The position numbers were made by a program, and so were the translations under genes. This document shows positions 1 to 7,789 of a DNA stretch of 64,000 nucleotides, one piece after another. Within the stretch, counting starts at the first letter, position 1; each line of letters opens with the position of its first letter. Location of the stretch: contig JAKSTQ010000011.1 in the NCBI GenBank assembly GCA_024402475.1, forward strand, positions 1-64,000, read 5' to 3'. The notes beneath the pieces were generated by a model, which searched no databases, was not told the origin of the DNA, and was given only the letters and a program-made list of their open reading frames with translations. This stretch comes from Treponema sp. (GTDB taxonomy: Bacteria > Spirochaetota > Spirochaetia > Treponematales > Treponemataceae).

Positions 1-408
1 GGTGCTCAGAACATCGTTCCTAACTCAACAGGTGCTGCAAAGGCTATCGGTCTTGTAATCCCTGAACTCAACGGAAAACTCATCGGTTCAGCTCAGCGTG
101 TTCCAACACCTACTGGATCTACAACACGTCGTTTCGCTGTAGTGAAAGGAAAGGATGTAACAAAAGACGGAATCAACGCTGCAATGAAAGCTGCTGCTAA
201 CGAATCATTCGGTTACAACACAGACGAAATCGTTTCTTCTGACGTAATCGGTATGAAATTCGGTTCTCTCTTTGATGCAACACAGACAATGGTATCTAAA
301 GTTGATGACGATACATACCAGGTTGAAGTTGTTTCTTGGTACGACAACGAAAACTCTTACACATCACAGATGGTAAGAACAATCAAATACTTCGCTGAAA
401 ACTGCTAA
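1..408 (+). CDS. gap: Glyceraldehyde-3-phosphate dehydrogenase, C-terminal part (5' end outside window)
   Basis: Open from the first base in frame 1 to a TAA, giving the last 135 residues of type I GAPDH, the NAD-dependent glycolytic enzyme that makes 1,3-bisphosphoglycerate. The visible part has the family landmarks: [14 protein letters not shown] followed by [11 protein letters not shown], then RVPTPTGS, and near the end SWYDNENSY, where most relatives have SWYDNEWGY. The catalytic cysteine and the Rossmann domain lie upstream of the window. Codon use is strongly biased toward a few codons, as expected for a highly expressed gene. An intrinsic terminator follows directly, so this is the last gene of its transcript. 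Confidence 0.97.
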   Translation, partial: GAQNIVPNSTGAAKAIGLVIPELNGKLIGSAQRVPTPTGSTTRRFAVVKGKDVTKDGINAAMKAAANESFGYNTDEIVSSDVIGMKFGSLFDATQTMVSKVDDDTYQVEVVSWYDNENSYTSQMVRTIKYFAENC

Positions 409-423
409 GTTATAGATTGAAAT

Positions 424-458
424 AAAAAAGGAGCTCCTTTGGGAGCTCTTTTTTTTTG
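424..458 (+). terminator. Rho-independent terminator of gap
   Basis: Seven-base-pair stem GAGCTCC / GGAGCTC (431-437 with 442-448), loop TTTG, with A-rich flank on the left and a run of about nine T on the right. The A-run and T-run make it usable in both directions. Confidence 0.9.
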
Positions 459-559
459 TTTTTAATATTATTCTGATTAAACAGATTGCTTTTCTGCTAT
501 GCAAAAATCTTCAGCACGCCTTTAATGATATCGTTGCGAGAGAGACGTAGATATTATCC

Positions 560-973
560 TTAAACCAGGTTTGAAAGGATTTTAAGGATTAATCCCAGTA
601 TGATTCCAAAAATTGCGATAACAATAATTGCAGAGCCTGTTGAAATTTTTAAGGTCTGCTCATAACCTGTGAGAATGTTTATTGACGGATCGCTTTCAAG
701 ATAAGTAACAGTCGCTTTGTCGAGAGTTTTAAGGTTATCAATTTTAGGAACCTTAATATAAGAAGTGTGGGGGATCCCGTCTACAACAAAAGTGTATGTA
801 ATATAAATTGTACTGCTTCTGAAGCTGCTTGTAATGTTATCAATTGTAGCTTCTGTCTGGCTTGTGGGACCTTCCAGTAATTTTTTATCTTTCTGTTGAT
901 CAGAAAGAATTCTGTATAAACTTACGATAAAAATAACAGATATTCCGATTAATGCTCCAACGGGTTCATTCAT
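560..973 (-). CDS. Small membrane protein, DUF3592-like
   Basis: 137 residues. A hydrophobic segment at about residues 5-21 and another at about 112-135 flank a beta-rich soluble part of about 85 residues. That middle part contains YITYTFVVDGI and ends with VTYLESDPSIN, a pattern typical of DUF3592-like domains, where a V-x-Y-dP-x(n)-P turn precedes the last helix. The start has a good ribosome site (AGAGG about 9 nt upstream on the minus strand). It converges on gap. The function is unknown; the family call rests on pattern recognition only. Confidence 0.7.
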   Translation of the reverse strand: MNEPVGALIGISVIFIVSLYRILSDQQKDKKLLEGPTSQTEATIDNITSSFRSSTIYITYTFVVDGIPHTSYIKVPKIDNLKTLDKATVTYLESDPSINILTGYEQTLKISTGSAIIVIAIFGIILGLILKILSNLV

Positions 974-1042
974 ACTTTTTTACCTCTTACAAAAAAGAGT
1001 AACATAATATTTGTCAAGCTACAAGATAAATATTGTAATACT

Positions 1043-1260
1043 ACCGGGACTATTCCTTCACGGACAGAATTATATTCTAACCATAAAAATACTACCAGTC
1101 AGAAAAAGTCTTTCAGCATCGCTAGGTACCGTCGCTAGACACTGAGCACGGCATGGAAACTATCTTTCCGTGCTCAGAGCCTTGCTGAAATTCTTTTTCT
1201 TCCTTCCCGTATTTTTATAATTTCCTCTTGCTGCTGTCCATGAAGGACTATTCCCGGAAA
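1043..1260. repeat. Long interrupted imperfect inverted repeat (about 220 bp)
   Basis: The arm 1041-1120 aligns without gaps to the reverse complement of 1181-1260, with about 54 of 80 positions identical. The best blocks are CCGGGA, CCTTCA next to GGACAG, ATAAAAATAC, and AGAAAAAG next to TTTCAGCA. Inside it, CTGAGCACGG (1142-1151) pairs perfectly with CCGTGCTCAG (1168-1177). The left arm carries about 20 extra bases with a tandem GCTAG motif. No ORF covers it. It could be a degenerate MITE-like element or a structured transcript; nothing here decides which. Confidence 0.75.
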
Positions 1261-1287
1261 TTAAAGAATGACTTTAATTTTATTTGC

Positions 1288-1316
1288 TTGACAAAAATTT
1301 TATAAAACACTATTGT
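1288..1316 (+). promoter_or_regulatory. Sigma-70-type promoter for the leader ORF and ABC exporter
   Basis: Perfect -35 TTGACA (1288-1293), 17-bp spacer, -10 TATTGT (1311-1316). It would start transcription near 1323, about 54 nt before the leader ORF and about 315 nt before the first exporter gene, leaving a long untranslated leader. Confidence 0.7.
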
Positions 1317-1376
1317 TGCTAACTATCAACGGTTAATCTCGCGCAACCAATTTCAGTGTATAAGGAGGAATGGCTC

Positions 1377-1454
1377 ATGCAAAAAGAACCGAATGTAACA
1401 TTCATTGATTTTGTGACTTACGCTGTTTCTCCAGCTCTAGTCCGTATCTGGTAA
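1377..1454 (+). CDS. 25-residue leader peptide upstream of the ABC exporter
   Basis: ATG at 1377 is preceded by an ideal ribosome site (AAGGAGG, 1362-1368, 8-nt spacing) and reads 25 codons to TAA. The peptide ends in a proline- and aromatic-containing stretch (SPALVRIW). It is too short for a normal protein call. It sits between a strong promoter and a drug-exporter-type ABC pair, so I read it as a regulatory leader analogous to BmrB of Bacillus subtilis. An alternative ATG at 1370 opens a 12-codon ORF but lies only 1 nt from the ribosome site. The role is inferred. Confidence 0.55.
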   Translation: MQKEPNVTFIDFVTYAVSPALVRIW

Positions 1455-1637
1455 CTGGCAGTCAGCTGAAAGTCTTTTAGTTCAATCAATTTAAATTTAT
1501 AGAAAACGAATTCGTTGTTCGTTTATGGCTTGTCCTGTATTTTTACTCTAGCAGTACAGAACAAATTCATCATTATGATTTATCAGGGTTTATAGCGTAT
1601 ACCCAAGGGCAACTCTATATCCCAAGGTGTGAATTTT
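1455..1637 (+). other. Structured untranslated leader between leader peptide and exporter
   Basis: About 180 nt without a gene. Visible elements are AAACGAA (near 1503-1509) pairing with TTCGTTT (near 1517-1523); an inverted CTGTA / TACAG pair at about 1534-1558 enclosing a T-run; and a direct repeat of CCCAAGG at 1602-1608 and 1621-1627, the second copy serving as the ribosome site of the exporter gene. No canonical GC-rich terminator is obvious, so if this region regulates, the mechanism could be translational or a weak attenuator. Confidence 0.4.
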
Positions 1638-3365
1638 ATGAAAAACGATACTGGTTTGAATTTATTCAGGTTTGTAAAACCTGTTATTCATTTTTTTATA
1701 ATTACGGCTGTAATCAATTTTATTTTTGTTGGTCTTGATAACATTCAGCCGCAGATAACAAAGTATATTGTAGATCAGGTCATTGTAGGCCGTGACTTTA
1801 CTTATCTTGGAATCCTGCTCGGAGCTTTACTTGCAATCGGTGTGATTCGTTCAATTATCGGATACACACGAGAATTCAGTTGTGACTGGGCAGGAAGTAA
1901 AATTGGCTGCGAAATCCGTAAAGACTTTTTTGCAAAGATTCAGGGTTTGTCAGCAGATTTTTTTGACAGCATTAATTCAGGACAGCTGATGTCCAGGGTT
2001 ATGGATGATGTCAATGCAATCTGGGAACTGTTCACTTTTGTCGGAATGCTTTTGATGGAAGTTGCAATTCATATTACGGTTGTTATCGTGATGATGTTCC
2101 TTCTTGACTGGCGGCTTGCAATTATTCCGACAGTGGGAATGATTTTCTGTGGATTTATTTCACTTTACATGACAAAGTTTGTTGGTCCTCTTTACGGAGA
2201 AATTGCAGAAGAGAACTCGCGGCTTAACAATACAGCCCAGGAAAATTTAAGCGGCATCAGAACTGTTAAATCCTTCATGCGGGAGCAGTTCGAAATTAAG
2301 AAGTTCCGTGTTCATAACGACAATTATTTTGAGCTGAACTTCAAGCAGTCAAAGTACTTTGCAAGATTTGTTCCGTACTTTCAGATTGTCAGATATCTTG
2401 TACCTGTTATTGTTTTGATTCAGGGCGGAATGTACACAATGAACGGCAGCCTGACTTTAGGTGAGTTGACAGCGTTCATGGCTTATTCCATGAATATTGT
2501 CTGGCCTATGGAAATGCTGGGCTGGCTGACTGCAATGACTGTTAGGGCAAAAGAAAGCTATCGCAGAATTGATGATATCTACAAAAAGAAATCGTTGATT
2601 GAATGCCCGGCAGATGCCCTAAAGCCGCCGCTACATGGTGAAATAGAATTTAAGAAGGTCTGCTTTAACAGTGATGACGGCAAACCGATTCTAAAAAATG
2701 TCAGCTTTAAAATTGGAGCCGGTAAAACTCTTGGAATTATGGGTGCAACTGGAAGCGGTAAGACAACAGTCATAAACCTTCTTAAGAGAATGTACAATAT
2801 AGATTCGGGATCCATCAAAATTGATGGAATTGATATTAGAGACATTGATCTTGAATACCTTCGTAAAAATATCAGTGTTGTTATGCAGGATGTATTCCTA
2901 TTTTCAGAAAGCGTAGAAGATAATCTTGCGCTTGGTAAAAAGAATTGTTTGGATTGCAGTCAGATTGACAGCGCACTTGTTCAGTCGCAGAGTGATGACT
3001 TTGTAAGGCGCCTTGAACAGGGGAAAAAGACCATAATCGGTGAGCGTGGAGTTGGTTTGAGTGGTGGTCAGAAACAGCGCCTTACTATTGCCAGAGCACT
3101 ATCAGGAAATAACGCACCTGTTCTGGTTTTTGATGATTCAACTTCGGCACTTGATACTGAGACTGAAAAGAAAATTCAATCCATGCTCGCACAAAAGCAG
3201 GGTATGACAAAAATAGTAATTGCACACAGAATCAGCGCTGTAAAAAATGCAGACTGCATTCTTGTTATGGATAAAGGTCGTGTTGCTGAACATGGCAGCC
3301 ACGAAGAACTTCTGGCTAAAAAAGGTTTGTATTATCAGACCTGGCAGGTTCAGTATGATTTATAG
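1638..3365 (+). CDS. ABC exporter half-transporter, degenerate-site subunit
   Basis: 575 residues: an N-terminal six-helix type IV exporter domain (about 1-310) and a C-terminal ATPase. Walker A is GATGSGKT (about 369-376), then a Q-loop in VVMQDVFLF, the signature LSGGQKQR, and a Walker B ending FDDSTSALD. The residue after Walker B is Asp, not the catalytic Glu, so this subunit contributes the degenerate nucleotide site of a heterodimer. An in-frame GTG lies 9 nt upstream (1629), but ATG 1638 has the better spacing to AAGGTG (1624-1629). The partner gene follows after 9 nt. The family (LmrCD, BmrCD, TM287/288) usually exports drugs or lipids; the substrate here is unknown. Confidence 0.93.
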   Translation: MKNDTGLNLFRFVKPVIHFFIITAVINFIFVGLDNIQPQITKYIVDQVIVGRDFTYLGILLGALLAIGVIRSIIGYTREFSCDWAGSKIGCEIRKDFFAKIQGLSADFFDSINSGQLMSRVMDDVNAIWELFTFVGMLLMEVAIHITVVIVMMFLLDWRLAIIPTVGMIFCGFISLYMTKFVGPLYGEIAEENSRLNNTAQENLSGIRTVKSFMREQFEIKKFRVHNDNYFELNFKQSKYFARFVPYFQIVRYLVPVIVLIQGGMYTMNGSLTLGELTAFMAYSMNIVWPMEMLGWLTAMTVRAKESYRRIDDIYKKKSLIECPADALKPPLHGEIEFKKVCFNSDDGKPILKNVSFKIGAGKTLGIMGATGSGKTTVINLLKRMYNIDSGSIKIDGIDIRDIDLEYLRKNISVVMQDVFLFSESVEDNLALGKKNCLDCSQIDSALVQSQSDDFVRRLEQGKKTIIGERGVGLSGGQKQRLTIARALSGNNAPVLVFDDSTSALDTETEKKIQSMLAQKQGMTKIVIAHRISAVKNADCILVMDKGRVAEHGSHEELLAKKGLYYQTWQVQYDL

Positions 3366-3374
3366 GGTAGTATA

Positions 3375-5171
3375 ATGGCTAATTCATATAAAGATGATGA
3401 AACACTAAAAGATGTTTCAAAAATTAAAACGGTTTTGCGGCTTTTGTCCGCACTGTTGAAATATAAATGGCAGATTGCAGTGGTACTTGTTCTTGTTGCA
3501 ATAGGAACTGTATTAAGTCTTGTGAATCCGCTGTTCATGAGGATTGCAATTGATAAGTATATTGCGGCCCGTGATATGAAAGGATTTATAAAACTTCTTA
3601 TTATTGCAGTCGCATGTAACGCGGTTTTAATTCTTGCAATTAAAGGCCGCATGAGCATTATGGCAAAACTTACCAATAAGGTAATTGCAGATATCCGTGA
3701 CAGGCTTTTTGTTCATTTGCAGAAAATGGATCTTAGCTGGTTTGATGAACGTCCGTCTGGGAAAATTCTTTCAAGAATTACAGGTGACGTAAATGCACTT
3801 AAGGATGTGATTGAAAACTCAGTTACAAGTCTTGTACCGAATTTTGTAACTGTAATTGCAGTTGTTGTAATTATGTTTGCAATCAATCCGGTGCTGGCAT
3901 TATTCAGCTTGACCGGTTTGCCGGTATTAACCGGTGGGCTTGTATTTGTTACTGCAAAGGCACACAGATACTGGCAGCTTAAGAGTAAAAAGAATTCTAA
4001 CCTTAATGCCTTTGTTAATGAAGGACTTTCGGGAATTAAGGTTATTCAGGGATTTTCTGCGGAAAAAGAGACAAAAGACACTATGGATGACCTTGTAAAT
4101 CAGGATCGTAGTGCATTTATAAAAGCCGTCAGATGGGCTGACGCAAACTTTGCAATTATTGACCTTTCATGGGGAATATGTATCTTCTTCATGTATTTTG
4201 GTGCAATTAAAGTTATGGGCGTTGACAACATTTCTGTTGGCGAACTTGTCGCTTTTTCTTCTTACATTGCTATGTTCTGGCAGCCGATTATGAACCTCAG
4301 TCAGTTTTATAATCAGCTTATTACAAGTGTTTCAAAGGCAGAACGCATTTTTGAAGTTATCGATACAAACCCTCGTATTACAGATAAAAATGATGCCTGC
4401 GAAATGGAAACAATCAAGGGAAGTGTAGAATTCAAAAACGTTACTTTTGCTTATGAAGGAATAAATCCTGTAACAGGTGAAATTCTTAGAGCAGAAAAAA
4501 ATGTTCTTGAAAATGCCAGCTTTAAGGTAGAACCAGGTGAAACCATTGCACTTGTTGGCCCAACAGGCGCTGGAAAATCTACAATCGTGAACCTTATAAG
4601 CCGTTTTTACGATATTCAGGAAGGTCAGATTCTTGTTGACGGTCATGATGTAAGGGATGTAACTTTGCAAAGCCTTAGAGGTCAGATGGGAATTATGACA
4701 CAGGATAATTACATTTTTTCCGGTACAATCCGTGAAAATATTCTGTACGGAAAACCTGATGCAACACAGGAAGATGTAATCAAGGCAGCAAAGGCTGTCT
4801 GTGCACATGATTTTATTTCAAAACTGCCTGACGGTTATGAAACAAAACTTACTTCCCGTGGAACTGAACTTTCTAATGGTCAGCGGCAGCTTATTGCTTT
4901 TGCACGAACAATGATCAGTGAACCAAAAATTCTGATCCTTGATGAAGCAACAAGTTCAATCGATACAAAGACAGAAATGCTTGTCCAAAAGGGAATTGAA
5001 CAGATTCTCAAAGACCGTACTGCATTTGTAATTGCACACAGACTTTCGACAATTCAAAATGCAAGCAGAATCTTTTATGTTGATAAGGGCGGAATTCAGG
5101 AAAGCGGTACTGCCAGACAGTTAATGGCAAAAAAAGGTCTTTATTACAGACTGATAAAAGCCAGTAAGTAA
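3375..5171 (+). CDS. ABC exporter half-transporter, partner with catalytic glutamate
   Basis: 598 residues with the same layout as the preceding subunit: six membrane helices, then an ATPase with GPTGAGKST (Walker A), MTQDNYIFSGTI (Q-loop), signature LSNGQRQL and Walker B ILILDEATSSID. Here the catalytic Glu is present but the signature motif is altered (LSNGQ for LSGGQ). This is the exact complement of the first subunit: one consensus ATP site forms from this Walker A/B plus the other subunit's LSGGQ, and one degenerate site from the rest. The two genes form one transcript ending at a strong terminator. Confidence 0.94.
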   Translation: MANSYKDDETLKDVSKIKTVLRLLSALLKYKWQIAVVLVLVAIGTVLSLVNPLFMRIAIDKYIAARDMKGFIKLLIIAVACNAVLILAIKGRMSIMAKLTNKVIADIRDRLFVHLQKMDLSWFDERPSGKILSRITGDVNALKDVIENSVTSLVPNFVTVIAVVVIMFAINPVLALFSLTGLPVLTGGLVFVTAKAHRYWQLKSKKNSNLNAFVNEGLSGIKVIQGFSAEKETKDTMDDLVNQDRSAFIKAVRWADANFAIIDLSWGICIFFMYFGAIKVMGVDNISVGELVAFSSYIAMFWQPIMNLSQFYNQLITSVSKAERIFEVIDTNPRITDKNDACEMETIKGSVEFKNVTFAYEGINPVTGEILRAEKNVLENASFKVEPGETIALVGPTGAGKSTIVNLISRFYDIQEGQILVDGHDVRDVTLQSLRGQMGIMTQDNYIFSGTIRENILYGKPDATQEDVIKAAKAVCAHDFISKLPDGYETKLTSRGTELSNGQRQLIAFARTMISEPKILILDEATSSIDTKTEMLVQKGIEQILKDRTAFVIAHRLSTIQNASRIFYVDKGGIQESGTARQLMAKKGLYYRLIKASK

Positions 5172-5173
5172 CA

Positions 5174-5218
5174 AAAAAAGCTCAAAGCGGCTGAAAAGCC
5201 GGCTTTGAGCTTTTTTTT
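5174..5218. terminator. Bidirectional terminator
   Basis: GCTCAAAGC (5180-5188) pairs with GCTTTGAGC (5202-5210), extended inside by GGC/GCC and outside by A-run/T-run. It ends the ABC pair and can also serve the minus-strand gene at 5247-5465. Confidence 0.92.
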
Positions 5219-5246
5219 CGTTTACAAAAATAAGTTCAATATAATA

Positions 5247-5465
5247 TTAGAACTTGAGCAGACGCCAGATCTGTCCTTTCATAATCATCATGATAAGGTC
5301 GATCAGCCAGATGATGTTCCAGCCAAGCAAAAGGCGAAGAAGTGCTGCTACAATTTTGCCTTCCATTAAGCGTGTGACAATACCAAGGATAGGTCCGAGG
5401 AAAAGACAGAGGATTACACTCACTAACCAGCCCAGTCCAAAGTAGTCTTTTGATTTTTTAGCCAT
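5247..5465 (-). CDS. 72-residue membrane protein of unknown function
   Basis: The ATG on the minus strand is preceded by AGGAGC at good spacing. The protein starts with a short basic end, then has two hydrophobic segments (about 10-31 and 38-62) separated by a short loop containing EGK. Length and topology resemble small two-helix proteins found singly in many spirochaete genomes, but I recognise no specific family. It is a stand-alone gene between a bidirectional terminator and the divergent acyltransferase gene. Confidence 0.7.
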   Translation of the reverse strand: MAKKSKDYFGLGWLVSVILCLFLGPILGIVTRLMEGKIVAALLRLLLGWNIIWLIDLIMMIMKGQIWRLLKF

Positions 5466-5578
5466 TTTACAGCTCCTGTAAATAAGTGATAAATAACCTG
5501 AAAAAGGGTTATATATATATTTTAAGGGGCAGTTTTCAGTCTGTCAATTTTTTTCTTTATTTTTTTCAACTGCAGTTA

Positions 5579-5584
5579 TATAAT
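5579..5584 (+). promoter_or_regulatory. -10 box directly before the acyltransferase start
   Basis: TATAAT lies 8 nt before the ATG at 5593 and there is no Shine-Dalgarno, so transcription should begin at or next to the start codon. The -35 region is T-rich without a clear hexamer. Confidence 0.5.
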
Positions 5585-5592
5585 TGTAAATT

Positions 5593-6819
5593 ATGAATTA
5601 TTTTACAATTGTTTTCTATTTATTAATCCTTGCTATGACTTTTATTGGTGCTAAATTTGTACCTTTAAAGGAATTGAATAAAAATGCAATGTCTTTTGAC
5701 AATTCAACAGCAGTTAAGGGACTTATGGCATTTCTGGTATTATGTCATCATATCAGTCAGAAAAAAGCATTCCATAATGCCGGCGAAATCCAGTTCTTTG
5801 AACAGATCGGTTTTCTTTTTGTAGGTATTTTCTTTTTCTGTTCCGGTTATGGTCTTTATAAGAGTTTTAAGACAAAACCAGATTATTTCAAGGGCTTTTT
5901 CAAAAAGAGAATGCTTCCTTTAATCTGTGCCTGGTATGTAATGGTAGCTTTTTATGTAGTTTACAACCTTGTAACTGGTGTTCAAAAACCTGCAGGACAC
6001 TGGGTAACAGATGTCTTAGGTTTAACTTTGATTAACAGCCAGTCCTGGTATGTAATTTCCATTCTTCTGCTTTACGGCGCAACAGCAATTGCCTTTAAGC
6101 ATTGTAAAACAGAAAAAGGTGCAGTCGGCGTAGTTCTTGCCAATGCAATTGTTCATGGACTGATATTTATTTTTATCGGACATTTTATCTGGTTCTTAGG
6201 TCCTAAAGGCTGGTGGCGTACTCCTTATGCGTTATGGAATCCAGACCTTGACTGGTGGTTAAAACCTTGTACCTGGTGGTTCCACGGAGAATGGTGGGTT
6301 AACTCAACATTGTGTTTCCCTTTTGGAATGTGGTTCTGCATGAACGAAGAAAAAATTCAGGAAAAGCTTAAAAAGTTTTTCGCATTGAAAGCAGTTATTT
6401 TTGTTGTTTTATATGCTGCAATCAGTTATGGCAGTCTTATTACTTTCTGGGAATTCAATTACTGGAAGGCACTTGGAAGTGATGCCTGGGCAAATAATGC
6501 GATCTGCTATGCTGCTCAAAGTATCTGGGCTCTTTCTACCTGTGTGCTTGTTTATTTTGTTCTCTTAAAAGTGAATCTTGGAAATCCTGTCCTTACTTTT
6601 ATGGGTAAGCGTTCCCTTGAAATTTATCTCATGCAGGAAATGGTTCTTTTTTCTTTCCATCCGCTTATTCAAAACGGAATGCACGATGAAAACGGAATCA
6701 TAAAGCCATATCACTGGAACCTTATTCTTTATGCAGTATGTGTAATTGCCTGCGTAATGATTCTTGCCGTTATATATAATCTTATTAACAGAGCAATTTC
6801 AAAGGCATTAAAGAAATAA
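5593..6819 (+). CDS. Membrane acyltransferase, acyltransferase 3 family
   Basis: 408 residues with about ten predicted membrane segments. After an N-terminal helix, the stretch around residues 40-60 (AVKGLMAFLVLCHHISQ) carries the conserved histidine region of acyltransferase 3 / OafA-type proteins. This is followed by FLFVGIFFFCSGYGLYKSF, which is also typical. Such enzymes O-acylate surface carbohydrates or peptidoglycan from the cytoplasmic side. The C-terminal helix is followed by a lysine-rich end. The next gene starts immediately after its stop, which suggests co-translation. The substrate cannot be deduced. Confidence 0.88.
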   Translation: MNYFTIVFYLLILAMTFIGAKFVPLKELNKNAMSFDNSTAVKGLMAFLVLCHHISQKKAFHNAGEIQFFEQIGFLFVGIFFFCSGYGLYKSFKTKPDYFKGFFKKRMLPLICAWYVMVAFYVVYNLVTGVQKPAGHWVTDVLGLTLINSQSWYVISILLLYGATAIAFKHCKTEKGAVGVVLANAIVHGLIFIFIGHFIWFLGPKGWWRTPYALWNPDLDWWLKPCTWWFHGEWWVNSTLCFPFGMWFCMNEEKIQEKLKKFFALKAVIFVVLYAAISYGSLITFWEFNYWKALGSDAWANNAICYAAQSIWALSTCVLVYFVLLKVNLGNPVLTFMGKRSLEIYLMQEMVLFSFHPLIQNGMHDENGIIKPYHWNLILYAVCVIACVMILAVIYNLINRAISKALKK

Positions 6820-7713
6820 ATGTTTTCTTACCCGAAATGGTTTTCTCCTTTTCTGGAACCTGACTGTGACCGCTGTTCTTTTATCCAGGAACAGCTGGCT
6901 CAAAGCGGTATTAATTCCAATATCATAAAGTGTGGAAATCATAATCATATTTTTGTACAGTTTTCTCCAGGAGCTTATAACGGCAGATTCAAGTTAAAGA
7001 CTGTTGTCGCTCATTATGACCGTGTTGCAGGAACAAGCGGTGCCAACGATAATTCTTCAGGAGTTTTTGCCTTGATTGAATTTGCACGTCGTCTTGTTCT
7101 AACCGGAGCTTCACATAATATAAGAATTATTTTTACTGATGCAGAAGAAGAAGGCCGTTTTGGAATTAAAGGGCAGGGAGCGTTCGGTCTTTCAAAACTG
7201 CTTAATTCCCAGCGAACTTATGAGGATCTTGTTTTTGTAATTGACAGCATTGGCCGCGGACAGGTTCCGGTTCTTGCAAAAACTCAGCTTCCTTTGAATA
7301 CAGATAAAAATTTTGCAGGCCGCTTTAATTTTCTGTTTGATACTGCCTTGAATCTTTTAAAGGAAGCAAGTCCATGTTCTAATTTTGTTCTTCCTGCAGC
7401 ATTCAGTGACAATGCAGGATTTATGGCAAATGGAATTCCAGCTGTCTGCATTACCATGCTTCCTTCAAAAGAAGCAACTGATTATGTCTTTAACCTTAAG
7501 CGTATTCCAGAACTGGAAGCCAGCGTCATGAACCGTAGTCTTGAAAAAGATATTGCAACCGGAACTCCTGAATATATTCTCAAAGAAAAACTTCCTTTAA
7601 CCTGGAAGCTTTTTCACACGCAGTATGATGTCCCTTCTACACTTGATGGATTTGCATTTGATTTAACGGCCCGTATTCTGGATAAAATCCGGGAATTATG
7701 CATTCCTGTTTAA
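6820..7713 (+). CDS. M28-family zinc metallopeptidase
   Basis: 297 residues. The two-metal aminopeptidase ligands are recognisable in order: His65 (AHYD), Asp77 (GANDNSSG), Glu109-Glu110 (DAEEEG), Asp in VIDSIGRG, and His266 (FHTQYD). No signal peptide is seen, so it probably acts in the cytoplasm on peptides or amino-acyl conjugates. ATG 6820 abuts the TAA of the acyltransferase gene with no Shine-Dalgarno, so translation is likely coupled. The specificity is not evident. Confidence 0.88.
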   Translation: MFSYPKWFSPFLEPDCDRCSFIQEQLAQSGINSNIIKCGNHNHIFVQFSPGAYNGRFKLKTVVAHYDRVAGTSGANDNSSGVFALIEFARRLVLTGASHNIRIIFTDAEEEGRFGIKGQGAFGLSKLLNSQRTYEDLVFVIDSIGRGQVPVLAKTQLPLNTDKNFAGRFNFLFDTALNLLKEASPCSNFVLPAAFSDNAGFMANGIPAVCITMLPSKEATDYVFNLKRIPELEASVMNRSLEKDIATGTPEYILKEKLPLTWKLFHTQYDVPSTLDGFAFDLTARILDKIRELCIPV

Positions 7714-7789
7714 TTTCTTTACTCTGATTGAAATTAGTGTTACATCGTGATATATTTTCCTATATATAATAACAATAATGGGGTGCTTT

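Noticed and set aside
470-558. Possible gene or terminator remnant between gap and the minus-strand gene
   Set aside because: Only a weak ATATC/GATAT pairing and no ORF with a ribosome site; nothing supportable.
1370-1408. 12-codon ORF from ATG 1370 as the leader peptide
   Set aside because: Only 1 nt from the Shine-Dalgarno; the overlapping ORF from 1377 has ideal spacing.
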